A stretch of 64,000 nt of DNA from Trichoplax sp. H2 (taxonomy: Eukaryota; Placozoa; Uniplacotomia; Trichoplacea): positions 434,001-498,000 of the forward strand of contig NOWV01000013.1 of the NCBI GenBank assembly GCA_003344405.1, in the 5' to 3' direction. Shown here piece after piece: positions 1 to 12,076 of this stretch. Position 1 is the stretch's first letter; each line of letters begins with the position of its first letter. The translations under genes and the position numbers were made by a program. The notes under the pieces were generated by a model that saw only the letters and a program-made list of their open reading frames with translations, searched no databases and was not told the DNA's origin.

Positions 1-2225
1 TACAGTAGTATGTTGTGGTGAGTGCTGAGAATTCTAATAATGAGTCTAACTACAGTATGCAGTATACTTGTATGCGCGTTCGTAATGTAGCACGCTCGAT
101 TGGTTAAAAAAGAAAAGCAACGTTGCTGTTAGAATATTGTTAGCTGCAGTGCTATGATTGCAATACACAGAGTATCCACTGTAAACGGTGTATAAATCGA
201 CCTCGATAGACTTGTCTAAAGTATGACTTAACTGGTGGATTGGCATCGACCTGAGTGCGTTGGACTAAAAATAAATAAGTCTTAGCCAGAGACTTTCTTT
301 TGAGGAGTGCGTATAATGTAGTACTGTATGACTCATAGCTAATTATTTTGATGAAATAGGGGAGCCAGCTACATATTCCTACTTATTCGTATATATATAT
401 ATACTATTAGTACGTAAGTGTTACCATTAGAGTCAAATCAATTGTTGAATATCCCTTTCAGTTAATTATTATAACAGTTTAAGCATAAATATCTGAATCG
501 GGCCTTTGTAGTGATCACTTTGCCAAGTTTGCAGCTTCTTTACATTCTTAAAAGACTGTTTTTCTTTCTACAGTACACTGGTATTTATTCGCCCTCAGAG
601 ATGACAAGCGCATCTCTTAAATCTATGATTGCTATGAACTCTTTGATGTACATTTTGTGATTTAGCTTGCTATTTACTGTAATGGTATCGTCAATAGACG
701 CCTGAGAATTGAATTTCATTAATTATAGATATTAAATCTTTCCATTTTTCATGAAGTACTTTTGGGCGGGATATTCAATCCTGTACACTACTATTAGTAT
801 AAAGCTGAATACAGCCTAGAAACTTTCCATCTATTACAGTAATATGTCTAATATTGATGTACAGTACTGTACTGTATACTCATTTGTAAATGCTGTATTA
901 AAAGACTTCATACATGTAAATGGCAGGAATAACTCTCATCGAGGTCCTTACAGTTTCTTATGTCTTTTGAGACATAGAAATCCAAATCACATGCTGTCAC
1001 TGCTGTACGTACTGCATTCAATTCTTGCTCTCTATTATACAGTAGTACTGCACATGCACCGTACATTTACAATTTTCAAGCTTATTCATCCTAAATTTGT
1101 TTTAAATTAGAGAAGTAAGGGCGGTAGAACAGTATTTTTATTTCTTAGCTTATCATTTTTTTTCATTAAATTGTATGGGAACTATAGAATACAATTTATT
1201 CGCTAGATGAACTCATCAAGTCGCGATACTATGCTGTAGTTCAAACTTTTTTAAAGGGAAAGGAAATATTGAGACCAAAAGAATTTTTTTGGGGGGGGGG
1301 GATACTTGACACGTCACCAACTGAGGATGGCGTGTAATTTCTATCTCTGCGCACGCGTATTCGGTGACTCACCATACAGTATTGTACTGTACTGTACTGT
1401 ATTATCTCATTTCGACGCACAGCACTGTACAGTGTACAGTGTACAGTATATATACTGTACTGTACTGTAATTGTAATAATCAGACTGTAGAAACTCTGGT
1501 GCAGACGGGTTAAGACAATCAAACACCTGTCTACTCGTTGCTACTGTTATACTGTACAGTACATTGCAATTCTTAAACAAAGCAGGTACAGTATAGTACT
1601 GCATGTGAGCAAGTTTATACTGGCGTTTCTTCATCTACACCAGTATGTGCTTGTATAAATTCAAACTTGATAATTGAAAACGAATTGAACATTTTTTGTA
1701 AACAAATTTTCGATTAACAGTAGTAGAAATCGAACTTGTTTACATTGTACTTTGGGCTAATGTGCAACCTAAAATCCTGTTTTACAAAATTTCAATTTCA
1801 ATTTTAAAGCTTTTTGCCAGCTCTGACAAACAATTGACTTGTCTAGCCATTAAATCAAATCGAGCTGAGATTCTATAATCCTATATTCTCAGGGTACGGT
1901 ATCGTAGCATCTTGTGCTACGATGCAAGATTTAATAACATTGCATATTGAATAACAACACGAACTGACAAAATTTGGTACAGATCAATGTAATTTGTTGC
2001 AATAAATCTCACTAAATACATCGAGGAAAATCATATACAAAATCTTATACTTACGGTAGACAGTACTGTGCGTACGTATGTATCAAGAATAATTGAATTA
2101 AACAGTGTTTCTAATATAAAATATATCGAATGGCCTATTTTCTGTTTCTCTTTAATTAGACAATGGCATCCATTTTGTAGCTGTCATAAAAAAGGATGTT
2201 GCTAATTTTTCTTTGCTTTACGTAG
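1..2225. other. Noncoding 5' flank with TACTG/CAGTA microsatellites
   Basis: No conserved exon is recognised. Short open frames here are low complexity and run through TACTG/CAGTA repeats, the clearest at about 1384-1400 and 1453-1469, with palindromic gtacagtgtacagtgtac around 1427-1446. A G-run lies near 1290-1300. The missing first coding exon of the bZIP gene downstream is probably somewhere in this stretch, but no candidate with a good start, donor and matching phase stood out. Confidence 0.6.
1384..1469. repeat. TACTG pentamer microsatellite cluster
   Basis: Two runs of the pentamer TACTG (about 1384-1400 and 1453-1469) flank a GTACAGTGTACAGTGTACAG segment. Similar runs appear at 10215-10236, 32723-32740 and 54316-54371. 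Confidence 0.85.
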
Positions 2226-5014
2226 CCTTTGAGCGACAAGGATACCGGATTCCATTGGTTAGAAAATGGCTTCGATGAATCAATGTTACCAACCGAGAGC
2301 GATACAATAGATTTTGACGAAGTTACCTTAATGGACTGCATCCAATCAGAAAGAGAAACGAACTTTCAAATTTGTGACGAAGTTGAAGAAACTTCTAAGT
2401 AATTGACCATAATTTAATCATTATAAAATAAGGACTTGGTATCTTAACACTTGGCCAACCGATCAAATCAACATTAATTTTCTATAATTACTGACCTTCT
2501 AAATTCTACTTAAATATTTAACCTTGGAAACTTCAAATCTTTGTAGTAATTTTACAATAATTTGTACAATAGGAACTATATTCCTGAGATTATAGAGGAG
2601 GATACCGAGGCTGGAACCACTCCAACAGATCACGATTATTGTGTGAAAGAATATACCTATGCAACGACCAGTCCTTCTAGTGCAGAGCTAAGTCCCAAAA
2701 GCGATCGCTCTGTTAAACGACTATGTACTGGTTCCCCTTCAGAAAATGATACAGGTATGGAGAATAAAGATTCAGATGACAACATAATTAAAATTACAAA
2801 ATTTAGTAAAGCAATCTTTTATTTATTAGGCAATGTTACTGTATTAAAGTATCTGTTACACTTGTACTTGTAACAAGCATTAATTTCACTGCTATGTAAC
2901 CTGCTACTGATAGGATACTCTTCTGCTGCATATACGGAAACTAGTGAAAACGACATCCCAGTAAGCCCTTTAAGCGATGATAGCAAACCTCCGGTAAGGA
3001 GTTAAGAAATATAGTATATCATCCTATCAATGCATCGTTTGAGTTAAGCTCATGAATATAGCTGTATCTGAAAATAAATCTGGCCTTCTAGGACAATATT
3101 ACCGAAATCAAGAAATTGTTAAAATTGACAGATGAAGAGATCAAAATTTTTCAGACCGAAGGCCTGGTTATTCCTCAAAAATTGCCTTTGACAAAGGTTA
3201 TTTAAGTTTAACTCTTCCGTTATGATATTATAATCTACTATCTATAGCTATGTGACAAATTCTGTTGTTTATATCTCATCGATCATATTTATTTTGAAGA
3301 GTACTTTGTTCAATAAGTATGTTCTACTAATTAATTATTTCCCTCCATAGCTGAAGTTATTATAATTACTTTTGTCATTATTTACTTCAGACTGAGGAGC
3401 GTGCTTTAAAGAGGGTCAGAAGAAGAATAAAAAACAAGGTAACAGATTAACGTCATAACTTTTTCCACTATTGTTAGAGCGATTTCTTATTTGAGGAACT
3501 ATTCAAATTTCTAAGATCTCAGCCAAAGAGAGCAGACTTAGGAAAAAATGTCACATGGAAAATTTGGAAGCCAAGTAAGACTGCAATAAATTGCACATGA
3601 TTAGGCATTTTTTAGCCTAAAAAATATTCGTAATCGATTGAGATGTTCCAATGAACTGTTTAAACCCAAATATATGTTGCAAATTAGACTAGCAGATACC
3701 AATGCTGATATGGGCGACTTAAAGAGAAAAATTGATTGTTTAGAAGACGATAAAAAGTAAGTCTAAATATTCCATTTTATTTGCTGTAGAACTTTTCTTG
3801 TAACCATATCACTTCCTTCTTTTGCTGTAATTACAATGTGAAATTTATAATCGTGTTAAATATATGTATTTTACATTTGCATACTTATCACTTTCGCCAA
3901 GATGTAACAATAGTCAGATAGCATGATTGCAGTTTATCATAACGTTATTTTAATGCTTGCTTGAAATTTTTTATTAAAAAGATAGCTAGCTAGCCGTAGT
4001 AGTCCTTTATCTTCCTTTTCAAATCACCACTGCGTGTATACAGAACTAGTTCACGACTGATAGTTTACTCAAAACAGCAAAATCGCATCTAGATGATTTA
4101 GTCTATATGATGAGACGAGTGCACTATCCAGTAATAAAAGGAAACTCTTAAACTGCAATACATAGGTCTTTATCCGCGCAAGTTCTATACTGGAAAAACC
4201 TATTTTACGACAAATTCAATCAGCCTAAGCGCTCTGCTGCTACTCAAACCGGAACTGTTCTAATGGTAAGTTTATGAATTACCTTCTGTTGTAACTAATA
4301 CTTTATCAGCTATGTGGTACTTTAGACTGGGTTTTAGTGACAACTTGCTGTACATATAATCACGGCTTTGGGCATTTTCTCATTTTCTAAGTCTCTTATA
4401 ATATTGTATAAAATGTGTGAGGAAATTGCAACAATCGAAATATTTACATTGAGTAGTAGTATTCTTATTGCATGTCATCCAAACTGTTACAATTTGGATG
4501 TCAATGATGTCGAAACAGTTTTAAACTTTGGATAACAACTTTCTTACATGTATGTATGCAGGTTGTAGTTTTATGCTTTGCTCTCGCTGTTGGAAGTTGG
4601 TCACCATTTATGCATGTTGATCCAAGTAAAGATGGAGTACTACAGAAAATTCAAAATAAAACGAATATAAATATTTTGTCCGATGCACTCCAAGACACAA
4701 CATATGATACTCCTCCAGGTATCAACTCATTACTCTATTAGTCATGATTCGTAGTATTACTACGTATCGTTTTGGTTAATTTATTAAACTAATATAAATA
4801 ATGTCGAAAGCATCATTAATGATAAATTTTTGTTATGTTGCCTGCGTTATATTGGACATGCACCAAAATCGCAGTTCGTAGCCGCGTCCTGCTAGGTCTC
4901 ATGGAAGGTGAAGATAGCGGTTTGCTCTTTACGGCATCAAATGAATCGACCAAAGTTTCGTTGGATCCCGATAAATATGATATCAAGATCAACGAAACTG
5001 AATTACGAAGATGA
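2226..5014 (+). CDS. CREB3L: CREB3/CREB3L-type ER-membrane bZIP transcription factor (5' partial)
   Basis: Ten phase-consistent exons: 2226-2398, 2573-2754, 2914-2993, 3092-3196, 3391-3438, 3516-3574, 3688-3756, 4166-4265, 4562-4718, 4875-5014 (371 codons with TGA). An acidic, serine-rich N-terminal region is followed by the CREB3-family lead-in LTDEEIKIFQTEGLVIPQKL, the basic region (RVRRRIKNKISAKESRLRKK, about residues 189-208) and a leucine zipper to about 255. An ATQTGT motif precedes a hydrophobic membrane segment at about residues 273-291. The luminal tail contains R328-V-L-L, matching the RxxL site-1-protease consensus. Family members sit in the ER membrane and release a nuclear bZIP fragment after Golgi S1P/S2P cleavage; that is known for the family and inferred here. 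The first exon is missing: an in-frame TAG directly precedes the acceptor at 2226, so the initiator ATG is upstream. Paralogue assignment within CREB3/CREB3L1-4 is not possible by eye. Confidence 0.93.
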
Positions 5015-5255
5015 TGTCAACGATACTATATTCACTTTCATAAATTGCTATTATCCTGTCTTCTGTCTCTATAAAGCTACTCTTGACCATAGAGTCAGTT
5101 CGATATCAGTTGTACTTTGATGGTTTTCATATTTCGTCTTCAAATACAGTACTGCGTCACTGTATTATATCACATCTGTCTACCAAGCGGAGCAGTAAAG
5201 TATATCGTCGCATAATTAATGGAAATCTGCGGTAAATAGATTATAAATAGGATAT

Positions 5256-5261
5256 AATAAA
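5256..5261 (+). terminator. Candidate polyadenylation signal for the bZIP gene
   Basis: An AATAAA hexamer lies about 240 bases after the TGA at 5014. It is a plausible cleavage/polyadenylation signal, but the region is so AT-rich that the hexamer also occurs by chance. Confidence 0.35.
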
Positions 5262-8200
5262 AACCAACGCATTGATGGCTTTGATATCCTTAGCTGTCGC
5301 GGTTTGTGCTTTATGAAACAACCTGACATTGTGTAAGTCTGCAGATTAGGTATAACAACATGTAATTATGATATATGGCTATCAATGTATAATTTAGTTC
5401 AGTAAAAATTCACTACAGCGTTTGTAAGTTCTCATGTGTACTCAAATATTGATTTTAGTATCTTTGATTAACCACCTGTTATATTGCTATTGTAAATGAT
5501 CACGATCATGAACATGATACCTGATAATTATATAATAGTAATCATACATATAGACCATTCCTATCTGATACTGATACTTTTACAGACGTTGGAAAATCAG
5601 TACCTTGCCTTGCGCTCAGTTGTGAATATATCTCGGCTATAAGATTGTAAATATATAGTATAACCCGAAGTGATAAACACTAAAATTTTGTCGGTTTACA
5701 CTGTAGAGGTTATTGATAAGTAAGAACTCCCTAAATTCTAATATATCTGTATTAAATGAAGAATCTAATTAATAAAACGGAGCCATCCTTGATTTTAACC
5801 AACTGTTTCTTAATTAACTTTGAGACAACTGAACTATAGTCATCACATGCCATAGACATGGCAATGCACAGCAATACTTTAGACCATCTTCAGTACTATA
5901 AAAACGCCTCCGATTATAATTATAATAATAAACTACTAAAAATGTAAAGATCTAATTCACGCTATGATCAAGGTTTTTTGGATAAGGTTGTATCCATCAT
6001 CAGTTCTATTTTTGTGACCTCATTGACGCATTACAGTACTTGCTAGGTAACGTTGTTAAAGTGATCAAGCTTCTTTGAGTAAAACCGCGAGAAAGTGCAT
6101 ATAAATACCACGCGAATATATACAGTAAGTTAAAACTCCTGGTATAAATTTAAGATAAACGACGTTTGGAGAATATTATTATGCTTTATGTGTAAATATG
6201 AATTTCGAATTTGTAGTAGTACAGTATCCATAGTATGCGCGTATGGTATGCGAAGTTTATACGCGTAAGTTATCATTTCGGAACTGAAAATATAAGATGT
6301 CGACTAAATCTTATCAGTTGGACAGCAAATACGCTTATGTATTCCTCTATCAGACTTTATATTTGTACCCATAGCTAGCGAACTTGGATTAATTCTCCTT
6401 CGTATTAATTCGTACAATAAATTATAATTCTTATATCAGGTTATATGTTGTTTTCTGATATAAATCCGAGCCTATAAAATAAAATAATAACTAGTAACGT
6501 ATTAGTAGATACCGTGTCGGATAGTGATAAAGCTGTATACAACAATAACTGGATGAGGTAGCTATGCTTAGCAATAGTAAATACTGTATTAGTTAATTGT
6601 ATATTATTTACCTAAGTAATAAAATTATATTGTAAGTTGATAAGCAGTGATTATTGAATGCTGTGTATAGCTGGCGCCTATTTAACCCTTGATTTCAGTA
6701 ATATTTAACCAAAACCATAGCAACAGCACGTGTAATTAATTGGTATGACAGTATGGTGTCTATACTGAATAAATAGGGTTATTTGCCAAGTAACTTTATA
6801 TAGTTTTATTTGTTGACTCAAGTAAGAACACCAATTAATTACAATGCCATTACATTGGTACGATGTAATCATTAATTTAATATGGTTTGCTCATGAAATA
6901 GTACCTTGACCATGACCGTACATCATTTTCATAATTAGTAAAATCGATTTTAATATTGGATTATTGCCATATTTATTTATTGGAATTTTAGACAAAGCAG
7001 TATGCAGTATGTTAAATAGATAAATATTGTTGTGTAGTCATTACAATAGCATATAATATATTATTAATTACTCTTATAGATAATAATCGAAGATATAAAA
7101 CAATGAAAGCATGAATGCAATATTTTGTACAAAGATTGTGCCCAGCTACCTGAAGGCTTATCCATGCACAGTATACGCTAATTCAGTACGACCCAAAAGA
7201 GGCTAGTTAGGCTAACTCAGTTATGTATCTCATTCTTTCATGCTGCACAATTAGGGTGGCCAGCAATCTGCATATTCTATTGCACAACGTGAGAACTCTG
7301 ACATTAGTTCATCACCAATATAATTACACTTGAGGGAAAAGTAAAACAAGCATGGATACGTTACAATATGCTGATTGATTTTACGAGATGAAATACTACA
7401 GAACTTTGATGAATATATTATCCGTTATAACTATTTATTGATAAGAATTTTTATACCGATTTTGTTATCAGCAATATTATAATAAGTAACTTTTTGTCCT
7501 ATGAGATACTCGTATAAATGTGTTGCACATTTCTGTGATTGCTCTCAAAGTAACACAATTACATGATCAGTGATTAGTGAACTTCTGCAGAAATTATTGT
7601 GACGCAATCGCAAGAGTGATATACTACTGTATAGACTACTAAACTGCATTGATCATCAATATCAAATATGGATTGTTAATTCAATTTAAATTAATACTAA
7701 ATTAGATGATGCATGTAAATCAGAGACATGAACATTACAAAATGACACAACTTCCAAGGCGGCTATAATCTGAAAATTGCGATTAAGTTATAATTTCATG
7801 AAGTATATATATACAGTACTTATTAGCCGAAATTTGTTATACGTTGGCACCCATACACTCAATTTTTTACTGATTAATTAGTGAGAGCTAGAGATTTTTT
7901 AAAGATTTGTTTGTAGCTGCAATGAATTTTCTTGTACTCTTTATTACTTAGTTGCGAAATATTTTCCAGTGTTATAGCAGCTAACTTAATCAAAGGTGAA
8001 AGAGGAGTTTAGTATTCCCTAACATCCGCTTAAATATTTATTCAGCCTCACAGCAGGAGCTAAGTGGAGACGGTAAGACACCATTTAAACTTGTACACTG
8101 TATACCATTATAGAGTATGCATAAAGTAAGATGTTGTATCACCTCGTTAAAAAAACTTGAAAGGCAGAAGTAAGAATTTTAAGAAAGTAAAATTAAAAAC

Positions 8201-10260
8201 TTTTAAAATCACGGCTTACGAGATCTTATTCGTTACTGATATCTTAGGATGAGTATTGTAAACTCTAATAAGCAATATCTCAACTGAGATCCCATTAGTA
8301 AACTAGAAGTGCAATAAAAATTTTATGCTATTGCGTATAAAGCGATTGAATGACCAGTTGACCACGCTTTTGAAAATTGACTTCCTATTGACAAATACTT
8401 AGTTCAGTATATCAAAAGTCAACAACATATTGATCGCACTTCGAGCTATTCTTACACTACAAATATTTTGCTATTATAGGCTATAAATATATAATATATA
8501 TATATATATTCTACCGATGCTGACAGAATCTCTAATTAAAAATTAGAAATTTTAGTGCTTTATATAGGAACACTACAGCAGTCAAGGTTAAGAGATACCA
8601 GCATGCAGGACTGTATAAGTGTATGGGTATATCGACTTATTACGATTAAAGTATTTAGTCGTAGAAAGTCGTAAGCGTAGTTAACAATATGTTTCCGAAT
8701 TAGATTATGCAAGCGTAGCATCAGTCAAGGTTATGCAGTATAGTTTCGGAATACTGTAGATCTGTAGCTGCATTACAGCTATTATCATGTCATTTGTATG
8801 ATCGACACCTTCAAATTGATCAGGCAGACAGCGGCCCAATTAATTCATTTTTTTTATTACAGAAAGTAACCAGTTTTGTACGTGAGACGTAAGTATGCTA
8901 ATGGCTAAGCTCAAAGGCCAAGTACTGTTTAGAGCGAAACAGTATTCTAAATAAATACGGGTGCAATTCATTTGCAATCGACTAATTAGTTGATACATCT
9001 ATATCATCCTGAAAGCATCTAATGCTGCTCATACTGATACTGTATAATGATATATGAAATTTAAATAAATAATTTATAATTATAGGAGCATACGTGTATG
9101 GAAATTGAAGGTAAACAAATTCAAGTTACTATTTGATCACAAGGTTTGTTATTAACAAGTCACTGACGCCTATATATCATCAGTACAAAAATTAAGGGGC
9201 ATCATTAATGCATAGCTCTCATTCATGCACTACTAAATTATATTGTAGTATGATCACGTAACAGTGCTGTAATGCATATTCATAACGCAAGGAGTGCACT
9301 TACATAGCAAGTAAATGTCATTACTGCACTCCCATTGCCGTTTGATGGTGGTGCGATCTATGGTTATTGTCATTACACAATACGATAAATCTTTGAAGTC
9401 TTTTAATGTACAATGCAAGTGATACTTGCTATTTTATAAAATTATTTCATATTGTATAATTCGGAGGCATAAAAGCACCATAACCCTGAGACCTCGTTAG
9501 TTGTTACTTAGGATTCCAATACACTACTTTTTTTAACACGTAGTCCTGATACCATAAACTGGCGGATTACAAATCACATGCTGGGTAATACTGTATGCAT
9601 CCAGTACGTGCAGTAAAGTAAAAGTACATGGAAATGAGCCGCTACTGTATGTACATTGTATGCTGTCGTAGCGATATCATCAACAACATTCGTTTACCTA
9701 TCAATGGAATTAACTAATGATTAGAAATGTCTGGTGATAATTAATATCGTCGGTTTGGTCGCCACTTTGATACGGATAATAACTGTCTCGCCACTGATTA
9801 GTTACTGATGATAACTACGGTAGGCGATGATGATAATAATTATTATTATAATGCATATAATAATTTTTATCTAAATGAAGAGAATTTTATTACTGCGATG
9901 GTCTTTGATCACTTGCAAAGTCGAACACTACTGTGCACTGTGCAGGGTGCAGCAAGTCCGTCTTATGTATTATTTATTTTTTATCTTATGTCTTAAAGTC
10001 ATGACTAGTGGTGATACTGTTCTGGTAAAATGGGAAGACCTCTTAGTTTGTTAACCCTTCCGATCTTGTCTATTTATTAACTTGACATTTGACATTTTAT
10101 TTACATTGATTGACGTATTAATAGCCAAAAATGCTGGATTTCAGCCAATCATCATTAAAGTGACGTTAGCTGAATCGAGGGTTTGGTTTACTGCAATGAT
10201 GGTATTTTGCAAAGTACAGTACAGTACTGTACAGTATAGCTCACGTGAGACTACTGTACT

Positions 10261-10320
10261 GTATGATGTACATAATTCCTTAGAGACTAAAACTAAGGGT
10301 CTCTAAAATGTACATCATAC
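10261..10320. repeat. Interrupted inverted repeat (hairpin)
   Basis: Outer arms GTATGATGTACAT (10261-10273) and ATGTACATCATAC (10308-10320) are perfect reverse complements. Inner arms TTAGAGAC (10280-10287) and GTCTCTAA (10299-10306) also pair, leaving an 11-nt loop and an asymmetric internal bulge (6 nt against 1 nt). It could be a small MITE-like element or a structured RNA; nothing else identifies it. Confidence 0.6.
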
Positions 10321-12076
10321 TGGGTAAGTTAGCACTCCATGTTTTTTTCTGAACCCTATGACCGCACCATATTAGATATGATGAGTATGATACAATCCTC
10401 AATCAATTAATTATTTATTCATCATTATTATTTATTATAATGCAAGAAAAAAGATTTGCCTCTAGCAGACCGGCATTATTACAGTAAACTATATGGTGCA
10501 GGCAAATATAGCATTAAGAATTTATTTATGTACAGTACAGTATTTATTCAAGTCAGTAATTGAGAAGAAAAAACGGCATACCACAATTTGTACAATACGT
10601 TTCGAACTTCTGCCTTAAAATACGCTGCGGTATACAGGCACTTGACCATATTGTAGCAAGCGATGTAAAAGGGTCAAATAGCTCCAATTTCCTATCATCA
10701 TGTAATTTCCCCTAACTACGGATACTCACTGCTGTTCTGATTCAGATTGCTGCAGTTACTAATGCATACAGCATATAGTACAGTAGGATTTGTTCAATTC
10801 TCTTCTATTCTATTCGAAGAAGTTGCTGATTATTCTTCTGCCAGACTTGAGAATTTTAATTAATTAATTTACTTGTTTGTGACATTACAGCAAATAATAA
10901 TAACAAGTAAGTAGTGACTGCGTTATAATATTATGTACACATCCATATGATTCATTGTATGGCATGCATAATGCCTTTTAGGTACAGCATCAGTGCTAGA
11001 ATGACGGTAGTCAGTTTAGTTGCCATTGCTACTGACTCACTGTATTTGTACAGCATTATTGAGCTAGTAGAGCTATAGTATTGTACCCAACTTTATTGTA
11101 ATTATTATTGCCAAGGACCACCTCTTTTCCATTCTTCATTTTATTTTTGTTAATATTGTAAATCATTACATGCGAACAAAAGTTGCATGAATGAATGCAA
11201 TGGGAAGGAAAATAACACAACACCCATTTACGGTACTGTACCAATGTTAGTGCTAAGTAGTTTTGCAGTCAGTACCGTATCTAAAATGGTGGGCAGCATG
11301 AAGAAATGTAACAAGGTTGCAGGGGTTGAGGTAAGCTCTATTGTATTGAATAATTGCATTGCATTTTTGGGCATTGAAATAGTGTACGCATGCATTGCGA
11401 TATGCATTAAGGCAGGGGGGTGTCAAATCATATTATTATCGACTTATCATGTGTACTGTACAGCGGCGATAAATACATACATTAATAATTAGAATAATTT
11501 AGAATAAAAATTTTTGTTCTCGATCGATACAGTACCAGTAGCAACAGCAATCCGACAAGAAAGGACGTTGGTTGTTAACGACTATCGGTGTGAAGAGGAA
11601 TAGATAGTGGTCGATTGTACAACAACTTTTCCATCCATTTGTTCCACATTATCTAGTGGTAGTCATCCCGCTAAAAAGACAACGTTTGAACTGTTTGGTT
11701 ACCGGTACTATCGTTGCTTCTATTCATTTATCCTAGATGTTATCACTCTCGATTGAGAAATTGTCAAATTAGCTGCTGCATGCGTGATTGTTCCTTTTAT
11801 ATCCAAGTACTTGAGCTGATAGGCGTGTAGGTGTAGATTCTACAGCATTTTCACTAAAGTAATCACCGAAGGCATCAATATTGTGACCTTCTATTGCGTT
11901 GAGGCATCGATCGACATTACTGCAACCTCGCAACGGTACAATATTGGCTAATATCAAATAATTTCAACATCTTACTCTACGCTAGACGATTAGTTCATTT
12001 TCAAAGAAGGACAATAAACAGATAAACTAGTCTCCAAATTGACGTTTTTCAATCAATCAAGCCGCAACGAAAAAAG

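Larger units (their letters stand above)
5015..12076. other. Intergenic spacer without a recognised gene
   Basis: About 7 kb between the bZIP gene and cyclin D. I see no exon with family similarity and no RNA gene. It holds scattered TACTG/CAGTA words, an imperfect hairpin at 10261-10320, and in the last ~500 bases less AT-biased sequence that is probably the cyclin D promoter and 5' leader. The longest open frames (9808-9996, 10082-10306, 11187-11492) show no family features and no splice partners. Confidence 0.55.

Noticed and set aside
11187-11492. 101-codon plus-strand frame in the spacer before cyclin D
   Set aside because: No recognised motif, low-complexity composition, and an opposing frame overlaps its start; no evidence of coding.
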